A DNA stretch of 6,640 nucleotides from Lachnospiraceae bacterium. GTDB lineage: Bacteria; Bacillota_A; Clostridia; Lachnospirales; Lachnospiraceae. The notes beneath the pieces were generated by a model. That model was not told where the DNA came from. It saw only the letters and a list, made by a program, of their open reading frames with translations, and ran no database searches. Positions 1 through 5,700 of the stretch are shown here, piece by piece; positions within the stretch are counted from its first letter, which is position 1, and every line of letters starts with the position of its first letter. The DNA is taken from positions 1 through 6,640 of the forward strand of contig JAFWXB010000140.1 of assembly GCA_017523185.1 (NCBI GenBank). The letters run 5' to 3'. The translations under genes were made by a program, and so were the position numbers.

Positions 1-71
1 AGGGGTGTAGTTCATCGGTAGAATAAGAGTCTCCAAAACTCCAGAGGTGGGTTCGATTCCTACCACCCCTG
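1..71 (+). tRNA. trnW: tRNA-Trp (anticodon CCA)
   Basis: The cloverleaf can be folded by hand. The acceptor stem is 1-7 with 64-70 (7 bp), the D stem 10-13 with 21-24, the anticodon stem 26-30 with 38-42, the T stem 47-51 with 59-63, the T loop TTCGATT 52-58, and the discriminator G is at 71. The anticodon loop 31-37 is CTCCAAA, with anticodon CCA at 33-35, so it reads UGG (Trp). G as discriminator and the AGGGG acceptor start are typical of bacterial tRNA-Trp. The 3' CCA is not encoded, because GCTTT follows, so it must be added by nucleotidyltransferase. The outermost anticodon-stem pair is an A26-C42 mismatch. The gene begins exactly at the window edge, so its promoter and any upstream tRNA genes are not visible. 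Confidence 0.97.
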
Positions 72-76
72 CTTTT

Positions 77-108
77 AAAGGTGCTGAAATATCAGCATCT
101 TTTTTATT
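77..108 (+). terminator. Intrinsic terminator after tRNA-Trp
   Basis: GGTGCTGA (80-87) pairs with TCAGCATC (92-99) around an AATA loop with one G-T wobble. The stem can be extended by the A residues at 77-79 pairing with the first Ts. A T-rich tract follows from 100. It starts only a few bases after the tRNA, so the tRNA is the last gene of its transcript and the peptidase gene needs its own promoter. Confidence 0.9.
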
Positions 109-219
109 TTAATAAAATCTAAAGTTGATAGAAAGAAGTTAAGGAATTTTAATTATTTATATACTATGATTTTACATATAATGTTAGAGTATGAGTGATA
201 AAAATAACAAAATTTTCAC

Positions 220-248
220 TATGATAAATCGAATAATTATGCTATACT
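220..248 (+). promoter_or_regulatory. Candidate extended -10 promoter of the carboxypeptidase gene
   Basis: TGCTATACT at 240-248 is an extended -10 (TG-N-TATACT). A poor -35 candidate, TATGAT, lies 17 bases upstream at 220-225. Transcription would start near 255 and give a leader of about 68 nt before the ATG at 323. A TATAAT at 177-182 is an alternative -10 but lacks a recognisable -35. This is inferred from sequence only. If it is used, the promoter lies inside the longest possible ORF, which supports the later start codon. Confidence 0.4.
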
Positions 249-304
249 TAAAAAGCATGATGTTTACGAAGAATAGATTATTTAGAACATCAAATAATAG
301 AAAT

Positions 305-311
305 AAGGGAG
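305..311 (+). promoter_or_regulatory. Ribosome binding site that decides the carboxypeptidase start
   Basis: AAGGGAG lies 11 bases before the ATG at 323. No comparable site precedes the upstream in-frame ATG at 191. The start at 323 also gives an MSELFQQLQ N-terminus and the normal family length, so this site decides the start. Confidence 0.75.
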
Positions 312-322
312 AAATCAAATAT

Positions 323-1828
323 ATGAGCGAATTATTTCAACAACTTCAACCACATTTAGATAAGATATATGCGTATCGTACAGCAATGGTTATGCTTAGT
401 TGGGACAATAGTACAATTGCTCCAAAAGAAGCCATTGAATTTACTTCAAAAGCAATTGGAATTTTGTCAGGAGAAGATTATAATGCATTTATTAATAAAG
501 AGGTTGAAGAATTATTAGAAAAGCTTTCAAAGGAAGAAGAGCAAGAAAAACTTTCTTTGTATGAAAAAGCCATTGTAAAAAATATGCAGAAAGAATTTCG
601 AAATTTGAGATTAATTCCGGCAGAAGAATTTCAAGCATTTCAGATGGTGCTTGCAAAAGCATATCCGGTATTGGAACAGGCAAAAAATACAAATAATTAT
701 CAATTGTATGCACCGGTTTTGGAAGAAATTATTTCTTATTCAAAAAAGTTTGCGAATTATAAGAAAAAAGAGGGTCAACAGTTATATGATGTATTTTTAG
801 ATGAACATGAAGAAGGTTTTACAATGGAAATTTTAGATACGTTTTTTGGAAAACTTCGTGAAAAATTAGTTCCATTAGTAAAAAAAGTATGTAAGAAACC
901 AAATCATATTTCAAATGAATTTTTGCATGAAACATATGATATTGAAACACAGAAAAAATTAAGTCAATTTCTTGCAGAATACATCGGATTTGATTTTAAT
1001 CGTGGAGTGATGGCAGAAAGTGCACATCCATTTACAACAAATTTGCATAATCATGATGTGCGTATTACGAATCATTATAAAGAAAATAAGCTAGAAGATG
1101 CTATTTTTTCTGTAATACATGAAGGGGGTCATGCACTTTATGAAATGGGTATAGATGATGAGATTACAACTACTCCAATTGGTGGTGGTACTTCTATGGG
1201 TATGCATGAATCGCAATCACGTTTTTATGAAAATTGTTTAGGTAGAAGTTTGGAATTTTGGAAACTGATTTTTGGAAAAGTAAAAGAATTTTTCCCAAAA
1301 CAATTAGCAGATATTACATTGGAAGATTTTTACCATGCAATTAATTATTCAACTCCAAGTTTAGTGCGCACGGAAGCTGATGAGCTTACCTATGCCTTTC
1401 ATGTTATGATTCGTTATGAAATTGAAAAAATGATTTTTAATGGAGAAGTGAATGTTGCTGATTTGCCTAAAGTTTGGAATCAAAAATATGAAGAATATCT
1501 TGGTGTAATACCTGATAGTGATACAAGAGGAATTTTGCAAGATATGCATTGGGCTGGTGGAAGTTTTGGATATTTTCCTTCATATGCGTTAGGAAGTGCG
1601 ATTGCAGCACAATTATTTCATTATATGGAAAGTGTTATGCCAATCAAGGAATATTTGGAACAAGGAAATCTTGTACCAATTCGTGAGTTTTTAAAAGAAC
1701 ATATTCATAAATTTGGTGGAGCGAAAACAACACAAGAATTATTAAAAGAAACAACAGGGGAAGAATTTAATCCGGATTATTATATTGCATATTTAACAGA
1801 AAAATATACAAAGTTATATGAACTTTAA
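323..1828 (+). CDS. M32-family zinc carboxypeptidase (carboxypeptidase Taq family)
   Basis: This is a cytosolic metallocarboxypeptidase that removes C-terminal amino acids from peptides with broad specificity, the same family as Thermus aquaticus Taq carboxypeptidase and Bacillus subtilis YpwA. All family motifs are present in the 501-residue product: HPF (235-237) followed by DVRIT (245-249), the zinc/catalytic motif HEGGH (266-270; His266 and His270 bind metal, Glu267 is the general base), the third metal ligand Glu296 in HESQSR, VRTEAD (348-353), and GILQDMHW (403-410). The His270-to-Glu296 spacing of 26 residues fits the family as I recall it. There is no signal peptide or membrane segment. 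The frame stays open back to an ATG at 191, but the added 44 residues (Lys/Asn/Ile-rich, no RBS) resemble translated leader, so I chose 323. The gene stands alone, between a terminator upstream and a strong terminator downstream. Family members are usually homodimers; the likely role is peptide turnover. Confidence 0.96.
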   Translation: MSELFQQLQPHLDKIYAYRTAMVMLSWDNSTIAPKEAIEFTSKAIGILSGEDYNAFINKEVEELLEKLSKEEEQEKLSLYEKAIVKNMQKEFRNLRLIPAEEFQAFQMVLAKAYPVLEQAKNTNNYQLYAPVLEEIISYSKKFANYKKKEGQQLYDVFLDEHEEGFTMEILDTFFGKLREKLVPLVKKVCKKPNHISNEFLHETYDIETQKKLSQFLAEYIGFDFNRGVMAESAHPFTTNLHNHDVRITNHYKENKLEDAIFSVIHEGGHALYEMGIDDEITTTPIGGGTSMGMHESQSRFYENCLGRSLEFWKLIFGKVKEFFPKQLADITLEDFYHAINYSTPSLVRTEADELTYAFHVMIRYEIEKMIFNGEVNVADLPKVWNQKYEEYLGVIPDSDTRGILQDMHWAGGSFGYFPSYALGSAIAAQLFHYMESVMPIKEYLEQGNLVPIREFLKEHIHKFGGAKTTQELLKETTGEEFNPDYYIAYLTEKYTKLYEL

Positions 1829-1859
1829 TAGTTTGAGATTATATTGTAACAGAATCAAG

Positions 1860-1925
1860 AAAGTCCTTTTATCATCATTTTAAATGCTTGAAGCATTAAG
1901 TAAGTGGTGATAAGGGACTTTTTTG
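1860..1925 (+). terminator. Large two-part terminator hairpin after the carboxypeptidase
   Basis: The outer arm AAAGTCC...ATCATCA (1860-1877) pairs with TGGTGAT...GGACTTT (1904-1922), allowing one bulged T and G-T wobbles. An inner hairpin, AATGCT (1883-1888) with AGCATT (1892-1897) and a TGA loop, sits on top of an asymmetric AT-rich internal loop. A T run follows the outer stem. It starts about 30 bases after the stop codon and is longer than a minimal terminator, so it may also protect the mRNA 3' end. Confidence 0.88.
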
Positions 1926-2061
1926 TGTTAATAGTTATTTATATAGGTTTGATTTTACTAACAGCTCTTTATAATTTTTTAAAAAATAGTTTTATATTAT
2001 GTGATTTTCTTTCGATAATAATATTTTTATCTAAAATAGCTAAAAATTATGAATATATTTT
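1926..2061. other. AT-rich intergenic stretch, nothing recognised
   Basis: This is very AT-rich sequence between the terminator and the inverted-end element. I see no ORF with a ribosome binding site, no tRNA and no convincing promoter here. Confidence 0.6.
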
Positions 2062-2194
2062 AATGTGAGTTCGATAATCAAAATATTTCATAAGAATTGC
2101 ACATAAAACCATAAAAATATGTTATAAAAATTATATTTTGATAATCAAATTTATGACTTTAATATATTTTTTATCAATTTGTCGAACTCACGTT
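2062..2194. mobile_element. Candidate MITE-like element with 16-bp inverted ends
   Basis: AATGTGAGTTCGATAA (2062-2077) and TTGTCGAACTCACGTT (2179-2194) are inverted copies over 16 bases. They differ only at two positions that still allow G-T pairing, so the consensus end is AACGTGAGTTCGA(C/T)AA. The GC content of these ends stands out in nearly pure AT surroundings. The roughly 100-base interior is AT-rich and noncoding, and it contains a small palindrome (TTTGAT-A-ATCAAA, near 2138-2149) that repeats the GATAATCAAA next to the left end. There is no transposase and no clear target-site duplication. It could be a non-autonomous mobile element, a dispersed palindromic repeat, or a long RNA hairpin; the first two are my preference. 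Confidence 0.5.
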
Positions 2195-2222
2195 GTTTTA
2201 GTAAAAATGTATTATAAAAAGT

Positions 2223-2253
2223 TGTAAATTGAATTATAATTATACAATTTACA
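2223..2253. repeat. 31-bp near-perfect dyad
   Basis: TGTAAATTG (2223-2231) is a perfect inverted repeat of CAATTTACA (2245-2253). Most of the 13-base spacer continues the symmetry, giving 13 of 15 possible pairs around a centre at 2238. There is no T run after it to make it a normal terminator. It could be a regulator binding site or a weak hairpin. In such AT-rich DNA chance symmetry is commoner than usual, but nine uninterrupted pairs including G-C positions is notable. Confidence 0.4.
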
Positions 2254-2277
2254 TAAAAAATATCTATAATTTAAATT

Positions 2278-2466
2278 ATGAGCATTTTTGCACACTTATA
2301 TCTTATAAAATACAATAAAGTACAGGTAGATAAAATTATGAATTATAAAAATGTGTTTAATGAATATCAATTTGATAGGAAAGAATGTATAGAAAACATA
2401 TTTCTGAATTTAGATATAATTAAAAGTTGTAAACTGATGGTTTATTATCAAACTGATGTTGTTTAA
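2278..2466 (+). CDS. Doubtful small ORF, unrecognised
   Basis: This open frame of 62 codons encodes an Ile/Tyr/Lys/Asn-rich product ending MVYYQTDVV. I do not recognise it. There is no ribosome binding site before the ATG at 2278. An internal ATG at 2338 has only a weak AGG about 11 bases upstream and would give 42 residues beginning MNYKNVFNEYQFDRK. There is no signal peptide, convincing membrane segment or motif. It follows the 31-bp dyad and ends shortly before the promoter of the surface-protein gene. It could be a gene remnant or chance ORF in AT-rich DNA; I lean to the latter. Confidence 0.15.
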   Translation: MSIFAHLYLIKYNKVQVDKIMNYKNVFNEYQFDRKECIENIFLNLDIIKSCKLMVYYQTDVV

Positions 2467-2491
2467 GTTATAATAAAAGAAATATAAAAAA

Positions 2492-2520
2492 TTGACTATA
2501 CTTAAAAAAATGAGTATACT
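2492..2520 (+). promoter_or_regulatory. Strong sigma-A-type promoter of the surface-protein gene
   Basis: TTGACT (2492-2497) and TATACT (2515-2520) are separated by exactly 17 bases, each one mismatch from the TTGACA/TATAAT consensus. Transcription would start near 2527, leaving a leader of about 106 nt before the ATG at 2633. The -10 is embedded in repeated octamers, so this promoter is probably controlled. Confidence 0.8.
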
Positions 2521-2550
2521 TAAAATATTAAGTATGTTATACTTAAAATA
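2497..2550. promoter_or_regulatory. Operator-like cluster of TATACTTAAAA repeats
   Basis: Three direct copies of TATACTTAAAA start at 2497, 2515 and 2538. An inverted partner, TTAAGTAT (2528-2535), forms with ATACTTAA (2516-2523) a perfect 8+8 bp palindrome with an AATA spacer. The first copy overlaps the 3' base of the -35 and the spacer, the second contains the -10, and the palindrome covers the expected start site. That placement is what a repressor operator would have. The regulator is unknown and not encoded in the window. Confidence 0.5.
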
Positions 2551-2561
2551 TCAAAAAGAAT

Positions 2562-2608
2562 AGGGAGGCATAATATGAGAGGTGGATAAATTGTATAAGT
2601 ATTTTTAA
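2562..2608 (+). other. Leader with two micro-ORFs, each with a strong ribosome binding site
   Basis: AGGGAGG (2562-2568) is spaced six bases from the ATG at 2575, which opens a four-codon ORF (Met-Arg-Gly-Gly, stop at 2587). Overlapping it, AGGTGG (2579-2584) is spaced six bases from a TTG at 2591, which opens a five-codon ORF (fMet-Tyr-Lys-Tyr-Phe, stop at 2606). Both lie in the expected mRNA leader before the real start at 2633. They may modulate translation or be remnants of an older gene start. The first has a better Shine-Dalgarno match than many real genes. Confidence 0.35.
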
Positions 2609-2619
2609 GTGTTTTAGAA

Positions 2620-2626
2620 AAGGAGA
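2620..2626 (+). promoter_or_regulatory. Ribosome binding site of the surface-protein gene
   Basis: AAGGAGA ends six bases before the ATG at 2633, an ideal spacing. The ATG is immediately followed by a textbook signal peptide, so the start is secure. Confidence 0.9.
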
Positions 2627-2632
2627 AAATAT

Positions 2633-2722
2633 ATGAAAAAGAAAATTGGAAAACGTTTTTTTGCAATGTTATTGGTATTTGCAATGTTAGTAGCAATGAT
2701 TCCGGTTCATTCTGCGAATGCA
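2633..2722 (+). other. Signal peptide coding region
   Basis: Codons 1-30 encode a Sec-type signal: MKKKIGKR, then an Ala/Met/Leu/Val core (residues 9-23), Pro24, and an Ala-Asn-Ala cleavage motif. The mature protein is predicted to start at Gln31. No lipobox cysteine is present, so it is not a lipoprotein. Confidence 0.92.
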
Positions 2723-5700
2723 CAAGAAAATGTAGAGATACCAAATAATAATGCTTCACAGGTAGAAGATTTGCAAGAAACAACAGAGACAATGCAAGAA
2801 TTTTCTGAAATGGAAGAATTACCATTAGAAAATTTGCAAACAGAAGAAACAACAGAAATAATAGAAGATGTGGTTCAAACAGAAGATTTACAAACGGAAA
2901 GTTTGCAAGTAGAAGAAACAACAGAAATAATAGAAGATGTGGTTCAAACAGAAGATTTACAAACAGAAAGTTTACAGGTAGAAGAAACAACTCAAGAATC
3001 TTCTCAGACAGAAGTAACAGAAAGTTCACAAAATGTGGAAGTTCAAGCAGAACAATATGATATAAATCCACCGGTTATTTCATCTGCTTCTTTAAAAGAA
3101 CAGGGACAAACACTTCAACAAGGTGAAGAAATTCATTTAGTAATTGATGCAGTAGATTATGATGGAACAATAGACATAAATTCTGTACAAGCTTCATTTC
3201 AGTATTCAAATGTTTATGCACCAGATAGAAAAGCAAAGGAATGTACACAGGAAGGAAATGTATATATAGCTACATTTTCTCTGAGTGATAATTGGAGTGG
3301 AGAAGCATATATTTCTGAAATATCTATTGCTGATATTGCTGGAAATGTAGGAACAAAAACATTTGAGGAAACAGAATTATGTTTTACTGTAGAAGGTTCA
3401 GAAACTCCAGAAATTCCTGAAACTCCGGAACAGCAAGCACCAACAAATGTAGTTTTAAAAGATATTAAATTTTATATTGATGATAAAGAAGTTACAGAGG
3501 TAGAGCTTACTGATAACATTACAGCACAATGGGTTGATATGAAAGCTGTGTTAGAAGTAGAAGGTGGAACTTTGGATTCATTTGATATCATTTTAAGTGA
3601 TAAAAATATTGGTGCATCTTTTCAATCAAATTTCAAGTATAATTCAGAAACAAAGATGTATGAAGCAAGTACACAGTTTTCTATGTCAAGTAAAGAATGT
3701 GTTTATAAATTTTACAATCCTACATATTCTTTAAATGGTAAAACAAAAGAGATAACGAATAAATGTGATAGTTCTCTTGCAATTGTAAAAAATATTACAG
3801 ATAAACAAGCTCCTATTATTAAAGATTTTTATTTTACAGTAAATGGAAATCGAGTAGAGAATGGTTTTAAAGTAACAGAAAATGATACTGCAAAAGTAGT
3901 CGTTTCACTGGAAGAAGCGAGTGGAATTATTTATAATTATGTATCATTTGAGACAGCAATATCAAATATTTCAACTTCTTATCATTCAGTATATTTGAAT
4001 TATAATGAAGAAACTGGCTGTTATGAAGGAAATATTGATATTCAAAATATGTATCCAACAGAATGGTATGTATCAGGAGTAAGTTTTATGGATAGTTATT
4101 ACAATAAAACTGCTGTGGAAGATGTAAGAGAAATCTATCAAAATTCATTTGTAATAGAAAAAAATGGTACAAGTATATTACCAACATATACATATAATCT
4201 ACAAGTTCTCTTTAACGTAAATGGTATAGAAGATTTAGTTATTAGAGATGTTCAAACAGAACGTGTGACTACATTGCAGGAAATCTTTCCGGACGGAGTA
4301 CCAAAAGCACCGGAAAGAGAGGGATATACATTTATAGGTTGGTATTATCTAAATGCAATGGGTGGGGACGCTCAGCTTGTAGATGAAGATGATAAAATTG
4401 TAATAAGAAATAAGAGTATTGCATATTTATATGCTGTATATGACAAAATGGAATATGATATTAAAATGATATATTGTGATGAAAATTATAATAGAATAAA
4501 TTGTAATGCAACAATATATCTTCCATATGATAGTACCTATGGACAATTACAAGAAGCTGTAATGCAAGAAGTAGAAAAGCAATCATTTGTACATAGTACA
4601 GATTTAGAATTTGTAGAGTGGGATATGTTACGATGTGAAAACATGGCAAAAAGTATTACTGTTAGTCCAAGTTTTTGGAGTGATACAGAACAAGTGACAG
4701 CTGTTTATAAAAATACAGTTGTGCCATTTTCAAAGGTATATTACAATACAGAAGGTATTCAGATTACAGATAGACAAAATGTAATCGTGCCATTAGGAAC
4801 AACATTTGGTGAAGTATTAGCACAACAAGATTTAGATGATGTGACACATTCAGAAGATTTGAAGTTTACAGAATGGAAAGTAGATGCAGATGATGTTGAT
4901 ACATTTTTAAACAAAGAAGTTCCAGATTGTAGTAGTTATGCAAATTATCGTTCTATGAAAGTAATTGCTCAATATGAAAAACTTCCGGTTACATTTACAT
5001 TAGGATATATTGATGAAGATGGAAGTCGTTCTTATGAAAAAATGCAAACTTATGTTTCACAAGGAACAACATTTAAAGAAGCATTTGCGACTTTAGATTT
5101 AAGCAATTTAAAACATTATGATAAGATGGAATTGGTAGAATGGCAATGCAGTTATGAATATGAGAAAGAAAAATATGAACAAGAAATTACTGCAAATGAT
5201 ACTAATATCAGTATGAGTGCTATTTATGATAATTTAATTGTAGAAGTCTCTTTTACTTATTATAATGAAAACTTAGAAAAGAAATATACAAGTATTCCTG
5301 TTATTGTAAAGATGGGTTCTACGTATGCTGATGCTGTAGCACTTGCAGAAAAAGAAATTGTACATTCTTCTAAATTGTCTTTTGAAAAATGGGATAGTTA
5401 TTATTCAGAAGAACAATGGAATCAACCACTTACCGGAAATTATCAGTATGTAAATGTTTCTGCAAATTATAAAGATAAAGTGGTAGAAGCAAAATTGTAT
5501 TATTATAATACAAATAACGAAAAAGTAACAGAAGAAAGACAAGTAATTATACCAGCAGGTACAACTTATCAACAGGTATATGATGGATTGGATTTAGAAT
5601 CTGTACAACATTCTGATTTATATCATTTTACGGAATGGGACTATAGTACATATTCAGATGACATGGAAAATGTAGTAGATGACAATTTTCCAACTGTAAG

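Noticed and set aside
191..322. N-terminal extension of the carboxypeptidase from the ATG at 191
   Set aside because: It has no ribosome binding site and encodes 44 low-complexity residues unlike the family. A good RBS precedes 323 and the product from 323 has the normal family length.
492..1549. Minus-strand ORFs at 492-713 and 1361-1549
   Set aside because: Both lie wholly inside the intact M32 peptidase gene, are short, and have unremarkable composition.
1860..1925. Riboswitch or small RNA downstream of the peptidase
   Set aside because: The fold is a long hairpin directly followed by a T run just after a stop codon, which is explained by termination.
2065..2191. Intact insertion sequence
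   Set aside because: The segment between the inverted ends is too short and has no ORF, so at most it is a non-autonomous element.
2520..3071. Minus-strand ORF of 183 codons, Leu/Phe-rich, looking like a membrane protein
   Set aside because: Its hydrophobic repeats are the antisense reading of the Glu/Gln/Thr stalk and its 69-nt duplication; it overlaps the promoter and signal peptide of a clearly real gene.
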